64,000 bases of DNA from Jannaschia pagri (GCF_019655435.1 NZ_BPFH01000001.1:310001-374000); one strand, 5' to 3'. Positions 1 to 9,363 are shown, numbered from the stretch's first letter. Numbers and translations are program-made. The notes: generated from the sequence alone by a model not told the origin.

Positions 1-122
1 GGTCGATGCGTGGGGCTTGGGGATGGCGGGTCGTCATGGGGCCCACGTACCATGGTCCCATCCGACAGATCTTGCGGGATTGCTGCCTTGGTCGGCCCTG
101 TCCTTGGGCGGTGCGAGGTGCC
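1..122. other. window edge, no gene seen
   Basis: Only short overlapping open frames with no recognisable motif. This is probably the region downstream of the DUF2062 gene. Confidence 0.5.
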
Positions 123-818
123 TCAGGCGGCGCCGTCGCCGGGGGGCGCCTGCAACTTCCGAGCCGCTTTGGCGGGACCTGAGGCCGCGGCCTTCTCAGC
201 CGCGCGCGCCCGGATCGCATCCAGCTTTTTCTTGATCTGTCCGCGTCTGCGGCGCTGGTAGGCCTCAATCAACGGCAGGCTGATGGTATAGGCGGCGAGG
301 CCGGTAAAGATGCCCGGAACGATCCCGCCCACAAGCCACGGATAAAACACGTCGTCCCAGAACAAATGGGTGGCGGTCCAATCAACGGATCGCCCGGTAA
401 GCGCATACCAGGAGTTCCAGAACACATCCGCGCCAGCATCAAAGAACTTGCCGAAGATGGATTTATCGACCTCCCGGTCCATGTCGGACCCCAGCATCCA
501 GTGGCCCAGGTTCAACGACACCACACCAATGGGGACGTAGGTCAGGGGGTTGCCAAAGAAGGTCCCCAGCAGCGCGGCCATGACATTGCCGCGCACGAGC
601 CACGCCAGGAGCGCAGCCACCACGAAATGCACGCCGTAGAAGGGGGTAAACGTGGTGAAGACGCCCACCATAATGCCACGGCTGATTTTACGAGGCGTAT
701 CGGGCAGCCGCCGCAACCGGTGTTTCACATAGATCGCAGCACGGCCCCAGCCCCCACGGGGCCAAAGCGCCCGGAGGAATGATTGCCAGATCGGCAGCTT
801 ATCTCGGCGTTTGAACAC
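123..818 (-). CDS. DUF2062 membrane protein
   Basis: 231 aa. The centre is a typical DUF2062 block: basic N-terminus, then hydrophobic segments from about residue 48 to 105 with the pattern TTFTPFYGVHF and FFGNPLTYVPIG, and a further hydrophobic stretch near residues 160-185. The C-terminal 45 residues are Lys/Arg/Ala rich and probably cytoplasmic. DUF2062 proteins are inner-membrane proteins of unknown function. It is the last gene of the folK-rpoZ-rsh minus-strand run, 35 bp after rsh, so co-transcription is likely. Start chosen at the first Met, which leaves a normal gap after rsh. Family assignment is firm; function is unknown. Confidence 0.85.
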   Translation of the reverse strand: MFKRRDKLPIWQSFLRALWPRGGWGRAAIYVKHRLRRLPDTPRKISRGIMVGVFTTFTPFYGVHFVVAALLAWLVRGNVMAALLGTFFGNPLTYVPIGVVSLNLGHWMLGSDMDREVDKSIFGKFFDAGADVFWNSWYALTGRSVDWTATHLFWDDVFYPWLVGGIVPGIFTGLAAYTISLPLIEAYQRRRRGQIKKKLDAIRARAAEKAAASGPAKAARKLQAPPGDGAA

Positions 819-853
819 CGGCGCGAGCTCCTCCTACGGCGCGGGCGCACCCC

Positions 854-3016
854 TCAAGACAAGGCGGCCCCGACCTCCATCGGTTTCGCATCTCGCAGGC
901 GATGGCGCACCACCTTGGCGACATCGTCATCGGTCTCCGTTGCCATCATCACGGCGTGCAGATGCTCCCGATCACGCACGTCCACGTCGATGTGAAGTCG
1001 AAAGAAGTCAGGCTTACGGTCTTCGAATGTCATGTTCGAGATATTGGCGTTCTGCTCGGCGATCAACGTGCAAATCCGCCCCAAAACGCCAGGATCGTTC
1101 GAAATCGTGATGTCGAGCGTCACGGCGTTTTGGGCGGCGTGGTGACCCGGGTGCCAGCTGAGATCGACCCAACGGTCGGTTTGATCCTCGAACTCGGCCA
1201 TGCGGGGACAATCGATGGCATGGACGTCCACGCCTTGGCCGCGATGGGTCAGGCCAACGATCCGCTCGCCAGGCACGGGCTGGCAGCAGGGCGCACGGGT
1301 GAAAGAGGCGCCGGGTTCAAGCCCGACGATGGCTTGCTCGGCCTGGACGTCCGGGGCGGGGCGGGCCGCCGCCAGTTCGGGATAGAGGCCCGAGACCACG
1401 GCGCGGGCGCTGATCTCCGAGGCGCCGATGGCGGCCAGCAGCGCCTCCGCATCTTCGTGACCCGCAGCGCGGGCGGCCGTGGCCAGGGCCTTGTCCGACG
1501 ACGCCTTGCCCACCTGGGCAAAGGCCACGCGCGCCAATTCACGGCCCAAGCGCACATGGCCGGAGCGGCGTTCCGCCCGCAGCGCCTTACGGATAGCCGA
1601 CTTGGCGCGTCCCGTAGTCGCGATGTCGATCCACGTCGCCTGTGGGGTCTGCGCTTCGGCAGTGACAACCTCGACCGACTGCCCGTTGCGCAGCCGTGTC
1701 CAGAGCGGGACCCGCATGCCGTCCACCTTTGCGGCCACTGTCTGGTGCCCCAAGCGGGTGTGGATCGCATAGGCGAAGTCGATGGGTGTTGCCCCTTTGG
1801 GCAGTTTGATCACTTCGCCCTTGGGCGTGAAGCAGAACACCTGATCGGTGTACATCTCCAGTTTGACCGCCTCCATGAACTCCGCATGGTCGGCGGATTC
1901 CACAAAGCGCTCGGTCATCTGCCGCAGCCATTCGGCGGGATCCACGGCAAAGCGGTTCTCGGCCCGCACCCCATCGCGATAGGACCAATGGGCGGCGACC
2001 CCACGCTCGGCGACTTCGTGCATCTCGCGGGTGCGGATCTGAACCTCGACCCGCTTCCCATCTCGGCCGGAGACGGTCGTGTGAATAGACCGGTAGCCAT
2101 TGGATTTTGGCTGGCTGATGTAATCTTTGAACCGTCCCGGCACCGACCGCCAGCGCTGATGGATGGCGCCCAAGGCCCGGTAACAATCGCCCTCGTTCTC
2201 GGTGATGATTCGAAAGCCGTAGATGTCGGACAGCCGGCTGAAGCCGATGTCCTTCTCTTCCATCTTGCGCCAGATGCTGAAAGGTCGCTTCGCCCGGCCA
2301 AACACCTGTGCGGCCAACCCGGCCTTATCCAACTCGGTCACGATGTCGTCGCTGATCCGTGCGATCACATCGCCCGTTTCCTGGCGCAGGGTCGCGAACC
2401 GACGCAGAATCGAAATCCGCGCCTCGGGGTTGAGGACCGAAAAGGACAGATCCTCCAACTCCTCCCGCATCCATTGCATGCCCATGCGTCCGGCAAGCGG
2501 CGCATAGATTTCCATGGTTTCATGGGCCTTTTGGGCCTGCTTTTCGGGCTTCATGTGTTTGATCGTCCGCATGTTGTGCAGACGATCGGTGAGCTTCACG
2601 AGGATCACGCGCATGTCCTTGGACATGGCCATGAAGAGTTTGCGGAAGTTTTCGGCCTGTTTTGTCTCGGAGGACGACAATTCCAGGTTGGTCAGTTTGG
2701 TGACCCCATCGACCATCTCGGCGATATCCTCGCCAAACCGCTCTGCCACTTCGGCATAGGTCGAGCGGGTGTCTTCGATGGTATCGTGCAACAGCGCCGT
2801 GATGATGGTGGCATCATCCAACCGCTGTTCGGTCAGCAGGCCCGCAACGGCCACCGGATGGGTAAAATACGGCTCCCCAGAGCGGCGGGTCTGGCCTGCG
2901 TGCATCTCCGCGCCATAGGCGTAGGCGGCGCGGAGTCTGTCTTGGTCGGTCCGCGGGTTATAGGCCCGGACAAGCGCGACAAGGTCGTCGACCTCGATCA
3001 TGGCGGTCTGGGCCAT
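854..3016 (-). CDS. rsh: bifunctional (p)ppGpp synthetase/hydrolase (RSH)
   Basis: 720 aa, normal for a long RSH protein. Domains in order: HD hydrolase (about 25-180, with LLHDTIEDT), RelA/SpoT synthetase (about 230-350, with VEVQIRTREMHEVAERG), TGS (about 385-450, VFCFTPKGEVIKLP) and a C-terminal ACT domain (about 640-710). The intact HDxxED motif indicates that hydrolase as well as synthetase activity is kept, as expected for the single RSH enzyme of alphaproteobacteria. It makes and degrades the stringent-response alarmone. The start is preceded by AAGGA nine bases upstream, within the short gap after rpoZ, so the two genes are probably one operon. Confidence 0.95.
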   Translation of the reverse strand: MAQTAMIEVDDLVALVRAYNPRTDQDRLRAAYAYGAEMHAGQTRRSGEPYFTHPVAVAGLLTEQRLDDATIITALLHDTIEDTRSTYAEVAERFGEDIAEMVDGVTKLTNLELSSSETKQAENFRKLFMAMSKDMRVILVKLTDRLHNMRTIKHMKPEKQAQKAHETMEIYAPLAGRMGMQWMREELEDLSFSVLNPEARISILRRFATLRQETGDVIARISDDIVTELDKAGLAAQVFGRAKRPFSIWRKMEEKDIGFSRLSDIYGFRIITENEGDCYRALGAIHQRWRSVPGRFKDYISQPKSNGYRSIHTTVSGRDGKRVEVQIRTREMHEVAERGVAAHWSYRDGVRAENRFAVDPAEWLRQMTERFVESADHAEFMEAVKLEMYTDQVFCFTPKGEVIKLPKGATPIDFAYAIHTRLGHQTVAAKVDGMRVPLWTRLRNGQSVEVVTAEAQTPQATWIDIATTGRAKSAIRKALRAERRSGHVRLGRELARVAFAQVGKASSDKALATAARAAGHEDAEALLAAIGASEISARAVVSGLYPELAAARPAPDVQAEQAIVGLEPGASFTRAPCCQPVPGERIVGLTHRGQGVDVHAIDCPRMAEFEDQTDRWVDLSWHPGHHAAQNAVTLDITISNDPGVLGRICTLIAEQNANISNMTFEDRKPDFFRLHIDVDVRDREHLHAVMMATETDDDVAKVVRHRLRDAKPMEVGAALS

Positions 3017-3025
3017 TGGCGGTCC

Positions 3026-3379
3026 TTACTTCTGGACCTGCGCCTCCATCAGAGCGCGCAGCAATTTCTCTTCGGACATGTCATCCTGGGCCGGTGCGTC
3101 TTTCTCAACGCCCATCAACAGGGCCATGCTGTCCTCTTCCGGCTCGTCCACTTCGATCTGCGTCTGGTTGGACTCGATCAGACGCTCCCGCAGATCATCG
3201 GCCTGCTGCGTCTCATCAGCGATCTCGCGCAGGGCCACGACAGGGTTCTTGTCGTTGTCGCGATCCACGGTGATCGGCGAGCCGGTCGCGATCTCCCGCG
3301 CACGATGCGCGGCGAGCATCACAAGCTCAAATCGGTTCGGAACCTTGTCGACGCAGTCTTCTACGGTCACGCGGGCCAT
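3026..3379 (-). CDS. rpoZ: RNA polymerase omega subunit
   Basis: 117 aa from the start MARVTVEDC. The N-terminal part matches omega closely ([20 protein letters not shown], then AAHRAREI). The acidic C-terminal tail is typical of alphaproteobacterial omega. It stabilises the beta' subunit during RNA polymerase assembly; omega also forms part of a ppGpp site in E. coli polymerase. An in-frame ATG three codons upstream is possible, but MARVTVED is the conserved family start. It lies between folK and rsh on the same strand, with only 9 bp before rsh. Confidence 0.95.
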   Translation of the reverse strand: MARVTVEDCVDKVPNRFELVMLAAHRAREIATGSPITVDRDNDKNPVVALREIADETQQADDLRERLIESNQTQIEVDEPEEDSMALLMGVEKDAPAQDDMSEEKLLRALMEAQVQK

Positions 3380-3448
3380 GGGGCGCACCTCGGATCGGGA
3401 ATAGGAGCGCTGGACATACGCGCGACGACGGGGCTTGACAACCCCGAC

Positions 3449-4015
3449 CTAGAGCGGATGCAGCCGCCGAATACCCTTCCGCGCAGCCCTAGGCAGCCCC
3501 CGCACCATGCTGCGAACGCTCTGCCCCGTCAGGGGATGGCGCCACTGGGGCGCGATCTGAGCGAGAGGGATGAGGACAAATCCACGGTCCTGCATCCGCG
3601 GGTGGGGCACGAGCAGCCCGCTGGGGGCCGCGCTCCGCTGGGCCCCAAGGTCCAGCCCCATCCAGCGACGGACCGTGCCTGCATCCGGCAGCACACGGCC
3701 ATCGGTCGCGATCAGATCCAAATCAAGCACGCGGGCACCCCACCGCAACGATCGGACACGCCCAAAGCGATCCTCGATTCGGTGAAGACGGTCCAAGACG
3801 GACCGTGACGGCAGATCCGATTGAATGGCCGCCGCGGCATTGACGAAATCGGGACCAATCCCAGGTGGCCATGCAGGCGTGGCATAGAGGGGGGAGACCC
3901 GCGTCGATGGGCCAAAAACCGCGCGCAACGCACCGGCGGCCAGCGCAAGCCTGCGTGCATTTCCCGCACGCGTGCCTGCAGAATTGGCACCGAGCGCGAT
4001 CAGGTGTAATGACAT
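3449..4015 (-). CDS. folK: HPPK, folate biosynthesis pyrophosphokinase
   Basis: 188 aa from MSLHLIALGAN. It transfers pyrophosphate from ATP to 6-hydroxymethyl-7,8-dihydropterin. Visible signatures: N-terminal ALGAN, VSPLYATPAW, DFVNAAAAIQ, the metal/substrate signature RWGARVLDLDLI and the C-terminal PHPRMQDRGFVLIPLAQIAP. A longer reading frame reaches 4093, but the family start at 4015 gives the correct N-terminus. It is the first gene of the minus-strand folK-rpoZ-rsh-DUF2062 run and diverges from the NYN gene across a 115-bp shared upstream region. Confidence 0.93.
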   Translation of the reverse strand: MSLHLIALGANSAGTRAGNARRLALAAGALRAVFGPSTRVSPLYATPAWPPGIGPDFVNAAAAIQSDLPSRSVLDRLHRIEDRFGRVRSLRWGARVLDLDLIATDGRVLPDAGTVRRWMGLDLGAQRSAAPSGLLVPHPRMQDRGFVLIPLAQIAPQWRHPLTGQSVRSMVRGLPRAARKGIRRLHPL

Positions 4016-4130
4016 AAGATGGTGCCTACTTATTGCGCGTTGCGTTAAACTCTTTACATACCCCCGAACGGAAGTCAGCGCCCGGACACTCACACACTCA
4101 CCCGGTAAGCTGCCTCAAGAGGAAAATCTG

Positions 4131-4697
4131 ATGTTTTACCGAGACGAGCGCTTGGCGCTCTTCATAGACGGGTCGAACCTATACGCAGCTGCCAAAGCGC
4201 TTTCGTTCGACATTGACTACAAGCTTCTGCGTCAAGAATTTGTCCGACGCGGCAAGATGTTGCGGGCGTTTTACTACACCGCGCTTCTGGAGAACGAAGA
4301 ATACTCACCGATTCGACCGCTGGTTGATTGGTTGCAGTACAACGGCTTCACCATGGTGACGAAACCGGCCAAGGAATTCACCGACAGCCAGGGTCGACGC
4401 AAGGTTAAGGGCAACATGGACATCGAATTGACGGTGGACGCCCTGGAGACCGCTGAGCACGTTGACCACATCGTCCTGTTCTCCGGCGACGGGGATTTCC
4501 GTCCGCTGGTAGAGGCGCTGCAGCGCAAAGGTGTCCGCGTATCGGTTTGTTCGACGATCCGGTCCCAGCCTCCGATGATCGCCGATGATCTGCGGCGCCA
4601 AGCCGACAACTTCATCGAGTTGGACGAGCTGCGCGATGTCATCGGTCGCCCGCCGCGGGAGCCGCGCGAAGCCGACGCGCAAGTGGCCGCCGGCTAA
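4131..4697 (+). CDS. NYN/LabA-like domain protein, putative ribonuclease
   Basis: 188 aa. The NYN (PIN-like) fold is evident: LFIDGSNLYAAAKAL near residue 8, MDIELTVDAL in the middle and HIVLFSGDGDFRPLVEALQ with its acidic cluster, followed by GVRVSVCS. NYN domains are predicted metal-dependent RNases of the LabA/DUF88 family. An AGAGGAAAA ribosome site precedes the ATG by a few bases, which fixes this start over the longer open frame. It is transcribed divergently from folK and converges with the TRIC gene, the stop codons overlapping by 4 bp. The RNA substrate is not known. Confidence 0.88.
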   Translation: MFYRDERLALFIDGSNLYAAAKALSFDIDYKLLRQEFVRRGKMLRAFYYTALLENEEYSPIRPLVDWLQYNGFTMVTKPAKEFTDSQGRRKVKGNMDIELTVDALETAEHVDHIVLFSGDGDFRPLVEALQRKGVRVSVCSTIRSQPPMIADDLRRQADNFIELDELRDVIGRPPREPREADAQVAAG

Positions 4698-5320
4698 GGG
4701 CCTTTGGGCGGGCGCGGTCGAAACGCTGGCAGACGCCAACCGAACCGGATCGCCCCTGCCCGCAGCGCAAAGGTGACAAGGGCGCAGGCCCCCATGGGGG
4801 CCAGGCCTGTCGCGCCCAACTCCCGCGCCAAGACCGCAGCGGCCCCACCCGCCAAGGCTGCGGTCACGTAGAGTTCGCCTTGCTTGAGGACGAGCGGGAC
4901 TTCGTTGCAGACGACGTCCCGCATCAATCCGCCCATGCAGCCGGTGACAACGCCCATCACGACCTGTACCCAGATGCTTTGTCCCAGGCCGTGGGCGACC
5001 GCGACCCCCGCTGCGGCGGCAACGGACAGGGCGATGGCGTCCAGCCACACAATCCAAGTTAGGCGCGAGGCGACCAGATGATGGGTGAAGAACACCCCCA
5101 GCGCGACCGTGGCGGCCACGGCCACCGGCGCGGGGTCAGCGATCCAGAACACAGGCTCCCGCCCGAGCAATAGATCCCGCAGGGTGCCGCCCCCCACCGC
5201 TGTCAAACAGGCCACAAAGATGAAGCCCACCGGGTCCAGTTGGGCCCTCGCCGCGACCAGGGCACCAGTCATCGCGAAGACCAAGACGGAGGCCAAATCG
5301 AAGGCGGCGGCGAGTGTCAT
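4694..5320 (-). CDS. TRIC/UPF0126-type cation channel family membrane protein
   Basis: 208 aa, almost wholly hydrophobic, with about seven membrane segments in two homologous halves. Each half carries the family glycine signature: GGGTLRDLLLGR in the first and GCMGGLMRDVVCNE in the second. Bacterial TRIC-family proteins form trimeric monovalent cation channels. The short charged C-terminus (RPRPPKGP) is cytoplasmic by the positive-inside rule. It stands alone between the convergent NYN gene and a poorly coding stretch. The physiological role here is not evident from context. Confidence 0.85.
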   Translation of the reverse strand: MTLAAAFDLASVLVFAMTGALVAARAQLDPVGFIFVACLTAVGGGTLRDLLLGREPVFWIADPAPVAVAATVALGVFFTHHLVASRLTWIVWLDAIALSVAAAAGVAVAHGLGQSIWVQVVMGVVTGCMGGLMRDVVCNEVPLVLKQGELYVTAALAGGAAAVLARELGATGLAPMGACALVTFALRAGAIRFGWRLPAFRPRPPKGP

Positions 5321-5781
5321 GCGCCCCCCGGGCGGTGGTCGCCCAAAGGGACCTCAGAGGCGGGTGTAGCACCGGTGCCGTCAACTTGGACCACTGCGGC
5401 GCGCCTGCGACCAAATGCGGATCGATACGGGGCGACCCGGGCCTGTGATGCCGATCCCCGGCGGTTTGTATTCGATGCGCCTGCGGCGCCGCCTATAAGC
5501 TGGGACGCGGCTATCCCATCAAAACAGCCCCGCATGTCGATGCAGGCGGCCAGGGCCTTGCGATGACGCGCTCCACAGACGGCGCCTAGGCTTCGCACCG
5601 GGCCCATGGGTAAGTCGGACCGCCAGTCCTTGCCAATCGCCACAACTCGCTTGGCCCCCCAGCCAGACGGCCACTGGCGCGCGCGGTTGGCCGCAGTTCG
5701 CGTCTGTCCCGAGGAGCAGACCGCGTAGCCGCCAGGAAACCAGCCGCAGACAGAGACGACCTGCGATGATCGCCCCTTCAT
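5317..5781 (-). CDS. doubtful ORF following rnhA
   Basis: A 154-codon frame whose ATG overlaps the rnhA stop (ATGA), the geometry of translational coupling, and whose stop abuts the TRIC start. Composition is rich in Gly, Arg, Ser and Cys with no recognisable motif, signal peptide or membrane segment. In such G+C-rich DNA an open frame of this length is easily spurious. It is recorded because the only alternative is about 450 bp without a gene. No function can be given. Confidence 0.22.
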   Translation of the reverse strand: MKGRSSQVVSVCGWFPGGYAVCSSGQTRTAANRARQWPSGWGAKRVVAIGKDWRSDLPMGPVRSLGAVCGARHRKALAACIDMRGCFDGIAASQLIGGAAGASNTNRRGSASQARVAPYRSAFGRRRAAVVQVDGTGATPASEVPLGDHRPGGA

Positions 5782-6236
5782 CGGGCGGATTTGAACGGCG
5801 CCATACCTGCCCGCGCCAGGGCGTCCGCCCGTTCGTTCTCCGGGTGGCCAGCGTGCCCCTTGACCCATTCCCAGGTCACCGAATGGCGGGCTTGGGCCGC
5901 ATCCAAGCGGCGCCAGAGATCCTCGTTCTTGACCGGCTTGCGCGTGGACGTCTTCCAGCCATTGCGCTTCCATCCGTGCAACCAAGCGGTGATCCCGCCT
6001 TTGACATACGCGCTGTCTGTCACGACCGTCAGGGTCACGGGCCGTTCCAAGGCTTCCAGGGCATGGATCGCAGCCAAGAGTTCCATCCGGTTGTTGGTGG
6101 TATCGGCTTCGCCGCCGGTCAGCTCCCGCTCCTTGATGACGGTGCCGTCGCGGCTTGCGATCAACAAAGCGCCCCAGCCGCCGGGTCCGGGATTCCCGGA
6201 GCAAGCGCCATCGGTATAGGCAATCAAATCAGTCAT
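5778..6236 (-). CDS. rnhA: ribonuclease HI
   Basis: 152 aa, the usual size. It degrades the RNA strand of RNA-DNA hybrids. All four carboxylates of the active site are visible: Asp9 ([15 protein letters not shown]), Glu52 (RMELLAA), Asp74 ([12 protein letters not shown]) and Asp138 (NERADALA), with the conserved His in [10 protein letters not shown]. It lies between the methyltransferase gene, which it overlaps by 8 bp at its start, and an uncertain downstream frame. Confidence 0.96.
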   Translation of the reverse strand: MTDLIAYTDGACSGNPGPGGWGALLIASRDGTVIKERELTGGEADTTNNRMELLAAIHALEALERPVTLTVVTDSAYVKGGITAWLHGWKRNGWKTSTRKPVKNEDLWRRLDAAQARHSVTWEWVKGHAGHPENERADALARAGMAPFKSAR

Positions 6237-6843
6237 GGTCTTTCCGGCTCAGGTGAACGATGTAGCCCGCCGCGTGGCCATCCAGCCCCATGGCTTTGCC
6301 CTCCCGCCTGGAGAAGGGGGTCAGGCCAGCAGCCCCGGTCATACGGTCGAGATCGCTGGCCTCGACATAGGTGTACCGGCGCCCGAGCGCATCCCGTTGC
6401 ATCCCGGCGCCGCGCTTCATGGCCACATGCAGCACGCCACCAGGGCACAGGGCCTGGGCCGCCCGTTCAACGAGACCGGGCACCTCGACCTCGTCCGCAT
6501 GGAGCAGGGAAAAATTCGCCCAAATCCCACGATACCGCGGGTCCGTCGGAAGATCTGCAAAGACCTCTTGTCGGGCATCCACGCCCTTTTGGCGGGCAAG
6601 GGCGACCATTTCTGCGGTGGCATCCGTAGCCTCCACCGTAGCACCAGCCGCCGCGAAAGCCTGCGCATCATGACCGGGGCCGCAGCCCCAATCGAGGATC
6701 GGTCCGTCCCCATCCGGCAGCGCCGCCAAAAAGGTCGCACGATCCGGATCGGTGTCTTGACCCATCGCCTCATAGTCGCATGCCTTCGCCGCATAGACCG
6801 CGATGGTCTCGGCGTCTGTCACAGGACGATCGGAAGCAGGCAT
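6229..6843 (-). CDS. class I SAM-dependent methyltransferase
   Basis: 204 aa. The Rossmann SAM-binding motif I is [19 protein letters not shown] (about residue 49), followed by an acidic residue after the second strand (EATDAT) and motif IV-like [10 protein letters not shown]. The end of the fold is [15 protein letters not shown]. It resembles small-molecule (UbiE/tellurite-resistance-like) methyltransferases. The substrate is unknown. The ATG at 6843 starts inside the end of the upstream DUF3429 gene (25-bp overlap), and the stop overlaps the rnhA start, so the three are probably one transcript. Confidence 0.85.
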   Translation of the reverse strand: MPASDRPVTDAETIAVYAAKACDYEAMGQDTDPDRATFLAALPDGDGPILDWGCGPGHDAQAFAAAGATVEATDATAEMVALARQKGVDARQEVFADLPTDPRYRGIWANFSLLHADEVEVPGLVERAAQALCPGGVLHVAMKRGAGMQRDALGRRYTYVEASDLDRMTGAAGLTPFSRREGKAMGLDGHAAGYIVHLSRKDHD

Positions 6844-7274
6844 AAAATAACCCCCGTTGTCAGAAGGATGCGAAGTTTCATCCACCATTCGGGCGCAAGG
6901 CCCTGGTTCCAGAACATCCAGTCCAAGGCAAGCAGCCCGACAAATCCAGCCATCAGCGCCATCGCCGCCGAGACCGGGCCACCCCCGACCATGAAGAACG
7001 CCCAAAGGGCAGGCAAAACCGACAAAGCATAGCCCGACGTGGCGACGCCTTCCTCGGCCCGGGTGGAAAACCCCCAGAGCACGCCGGACATGAACGCCAA
7101 GATCACCGTCCCGTAAGACAGGCCGACATAAGGTCCGATGAACCGGGGGCCGACCCATTGCATCGTCAGCGACGCGGCTTGGGGCACCCACATCGTGACC
7201 ACGCCCCAGGCGAACGGCAGAATTCCGGCCAAACCAAGGACCAAGGCAGAGGTTGGAACACGCGATGTAAACAT
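6819..7274 (-). CDS. DUF3429 family membrane protein
   Basis: 151 aa with about five membrane-spanning helices. The family hallmark is the N-terminal LGLAGILPFAWG, followed by YVGLSYGTVILAFMSGVLWGFS, then a Trp-rich loop (DWMFWNQGLAPEWWMKLR). DUF3429 proteins are small integral membrane proteins of unknown role, common in proteobacteria. It precedes and overlaps the methyltransferase gene on the same strand. The family call is good; nothing in the context says more about its job. Confidence 0.8.
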   Translation of the reverse strand: MFTSRVPTSALVLGLAGILPFAWGVVTMWVPQAASLTMQWVGPRFIGPYVGLSYGTVILAFMSGVLWGFSTRAEEGVATSGYALSVLPALWAFFMVGGGPVSAAMALMAGFVGLLALDWMFWNQGLAPEWWMKLRILLTTGVILCLLPIVL

Positions 7275-7347
7275 GACCGGGGGATGCCACGGTCAGAGGA
7301 TTTTCGAAACCTCCATTTTCGCGGAAGGCGCGACCGGAGAGGTACGC

Positions 7348-7800
7348 CTAGCGATCCAATGCACCCAGCACTTCGGCAATGCGTTTGTCGCGGGTGGCGG
7401 GGCGTTTCGCGGTTTCGATCCGATGGAGCAAGCCGCGACGTTTCCCTGGGCTGAGCGCCTCCCAGGCGGAGGTTTTGTCCGCTGCCCGCAAGGCAATGGA
7501 CAGTTCGGGCGGCACCTCGACCACATTCGGATCAGCAGGGCGCAGGCGGACCGAGACAACCTCGCCCGGTTGCAGACCACTGGCATCGAGGAATGCCTTC
7601 CCCGCCCAAAGGAACGCTTCGTCTACGACCGGCGCGCGCGTTGGCGCCAGATTGACGGGGTGGTCCCCGATCTCCCCTTCGACGCGCTTGGGCTGGCCCA
7701 GAGCGGCCATAACATCATCGGGCAGGCGCAAGATGGTGTAGGTGCTACGCCCCCACTCCAGCGGTCTGAACTGCCCTTCGAAGGTGACCCAGTCGGTCAC
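7348..7800 (-). CDS. DUF1905/YdeI-like protein
   Basis: 150 aa, GTG start overlapping the stop of the LysE gene (GTGA), which fixes the start. The N-terminal half is a DUF1905 barrel (TFEGQFRPLEWGRSTYTILRLP, then HPVNLAPTRAP). The C-terminal half is a YdeI/OmpD-associated helical tail (VPPELSIALRAADKTSAWEALSPGKRRGLLHRIETAKRPATRDKRI, given here in shortened blocks: VPPELSIAL, AWEALSPGKRR, KRPATRDKRI). The biochemical function of this family is unsettled. Translational coupling suggests it is made with the exporter. Confidence 0.78.
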   Translation of the reverse strand: MTDWVTFEGQFRPLEWGRSTYTILRLPDDVMAALGQPKRVEGEIGDHPVNLAPTRAPVVDEAFLWAGKAFLDASGLQPGEVVSVRLRPADPNVVEVPPELSIALRAADKTSAWEALSPGKRRGLLHRIETAKRPATRDKRIAEVLGALDR

Positions 7801-8414
7801 GCCCGCTCTAACGCGAGACGCCCGGCAAGCGCGGCAAAGACGGCGGCAAAGGACCGGTTGAGCCAAGCCATCGCCCGCTCTGGCGAGAGGATCCAAGCGC
7901 GACAAGTCCCGGCAAAGACGCCGTAAACCGCAAAGACCGCGAAGGTCATCGCCATGAAAACCGCGCCCAGCAGCGCCATCTCCAGCGTCGCGCGGGCCGG
8001 ATCCCCCGAGAGGAATGGCGGCAGAAGTGCCAGGAAGAAGATCGACAGCTTTGGGTTCAGTACGTTGATCAGCGTGCCGCGCCAGGCCACGCGCCAAAGC
8101 GGGTCAGAAACCTGCTCGGCGGGTTTGACCGCAAGGGCGCCGGTCTGCCGTAGGGCCCCCCAGGCCATCCAGAGCAGGTACGCCACACCTGCAAACTTGA
8201 CGACGTTAAAGAGCAGTGCGGAGGTATGCAGCACCGCCGCCAGACCAAGCGTGGCGGCCAGCAGGTGCGGCACGATCCCAAAGGTACAACCAACCGCAGC
8301 GGCCAAGGACGCGATGCGCCCACGCCCAAGGCCCATGGCAAGGGTATAGATCACGCCTGTGCCTGGGGCGATAACGACGACGAATGCGGTGACGATAAAT
8401 TGCCAGGTAATCAT
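7797..8414 (-). CDS. LysE/RhtB family amino-acid exporter
   Basis: 205 aa with about six membrane helices. The family signature APGTGVIYTLAMGLGRGR lies at the end of helix 1, and GTLINVLNPKLSIFFLALLPPF in the middle is the second conserved block. Proteins of this family export amino acids such as lysine, threonine or homoserine lactone. The substrate cannot be inferred from sequence. It is the upstream partner of the DUF1905 gene (4-bp overlap). Confidence 0.88.
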   Translation of the reverse strand: MITWQFIVTAFVVVIAPGTGVIYTLAMGLGRGRIASLAAAVGCTFGIVPHLLAATLGLAAVLHTSALLFNVVKFAGVAYLLWMAWGALRQTGALAVKPAEQVSDPLWRVAWRGTLINVLNPKLSIFFLALLPPFLSGDPARATLEMALLGAVFMAMTFAVFAVYGVFAGTCRAWILSPERAMAWLNRSFAAVFAALAGRLALERA

Positions 8415-8474
8415 TCCCGGAGCATGCGCGTTCGGGACAGGTCGCGCAAGGCTCTAGGACTTTGCATCACCGCG

Positions 8475-8591
8475 TTAGATGGCAACGCTGGTCAGCGTGG
8501 GCACCGGTGCCAAGTCCGACGGCGCCGCCAGGATCAGGGTGAGGAAAACGACCGCCAGCAGAGCGGCGGGAACGCGTAGTGTGTAGGGCAT
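8475..8591 (-). CDS. 38-aa hydrophobic peptide
   Basis: Predicted 38-residue protein: short start (MPYTLR), a hydrophobic helix of about 18 residues (AALLAVVFLTLILAA) and a short Pro/Thr tail. A clear GGAGAAG ribosome site lies eight bases before the ATG, which is the main reason to believe it. It could be a small membrane protein or a signal-peptide-like secreted peptide. Upstream frames extend further but have no ribosome site. No family is recognised. Confidence 0.5.
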   Translation of the reverse strand: MPYTLRVPAALLAVVFLTLILAAPSDLAPVPTLTSVAI

Positions 8592-8913
8592 GGGTCTTCT
8601 CCGTGTGTTTGGTTCGAAGGGGTGCGGATCTGTCCGCCTGTGATCCAAACATAGGGGTGCGACGTCCTGCCGCATAACCACGATCCGTCACGCTTTGGCG
8701 ATCCGGCGTGACGGCGGCGCGATCACTTGGTCAGGCGACCGCCGGGCACAAGGTCAGGGTCCGCGAAGTTGTGGGTGGCCGCATCCGTCTGGGTCAATCT
8801 CTGGCATGAACACACGGCCTCGAACGGCGCGCTTGCATCTCCAACAGCACCTCTGCCCTAGAGGTCATGGACAGCTTAACCTCCCGACGCGAGGGATCGG
8901 TCGCGGGCAACCC

Positions 8914-9363
8914 TCACCGCCGGTCGGTACATCCCATCAGGTCATCGGAAGGCAGGTAGGCCGTAACAACTGGGCAGAACACGACAACGCCACTGCGGTC
9001 GCGCGCGATCAAACAAAGTGCAGGGTGAGGCTCTCCCCTCGGGAGGGCCAACGCTGGCGGGAGGACGCCATCTCCCATCGCCGTCTTCTCAAAGGCTTGA
9101 AGCGAGGCGCCGTCAGTTTTTCCAGTCGGCTTTCCGACCATTGGGTCGCCCGGCGCCTCCTCGCGAGTCGGCTTGCAACCCACCCAGCGGTCGTACCGCG
9201 CGATGGTAAGTCCTTCGGCCTCGCCTGCCGCACCAAGCGCAGCCACGCCATTGGCCGAGACAGAGGAACAACTGGCATTCCCCTCCAGCCGCGCGATGGA
9301 CACTAAAGCCGCCGTATGCTGCGGTCTGCCCTTGGCTAGGCCTGCGCTACGACCGCAGGACAT
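8914..9363 (-). CDS. hypothetical protein, coding status uncertain
   Basis: 149-codon frame downstream of ispH on the same strand. The composition (Ala, Gly, Val, Leu) and the stretch RSGVVVFCPVVTAYLPSDDL look protein-like, but there is no recognised domain, no signal peptide and no convincing ribosome site. The same frame stays open upstream into the end of ispH, so the true start is unclear. It may be a decayed gene. The flanks (8700-8913 and 9364-9472) show nothing else. Confidence 0.35.
   Translation of the reverse strand: MSCGRSAGLAKGRPQHTAALVSIARLEGNASCSSVSANGVAALGAAGEAEGLTIARYDRWVGCKPTREEAPGDPMVGKPTGKTDGASLQAFEKTAMGDGVLPPALALPRGEPHPALCLIARDRSGVVVFCPVVTAYLPSDDLMGCTDRR

Noticed and set aside
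902-3808. Very long plus-strand open frame (968 codons)
   Set aside because: It is the complement of rsh, rpoZ and folK, whose translations carry complete family motifs. Long antisense frames are expected at this G+C content.
9009-9278. 89-codon minus-strand frame near ispH
   Set aside because: It is Arg/Ser-rich and overlaps the slightly more protein-like frame at 8914-9363; neither has a ribosome site.
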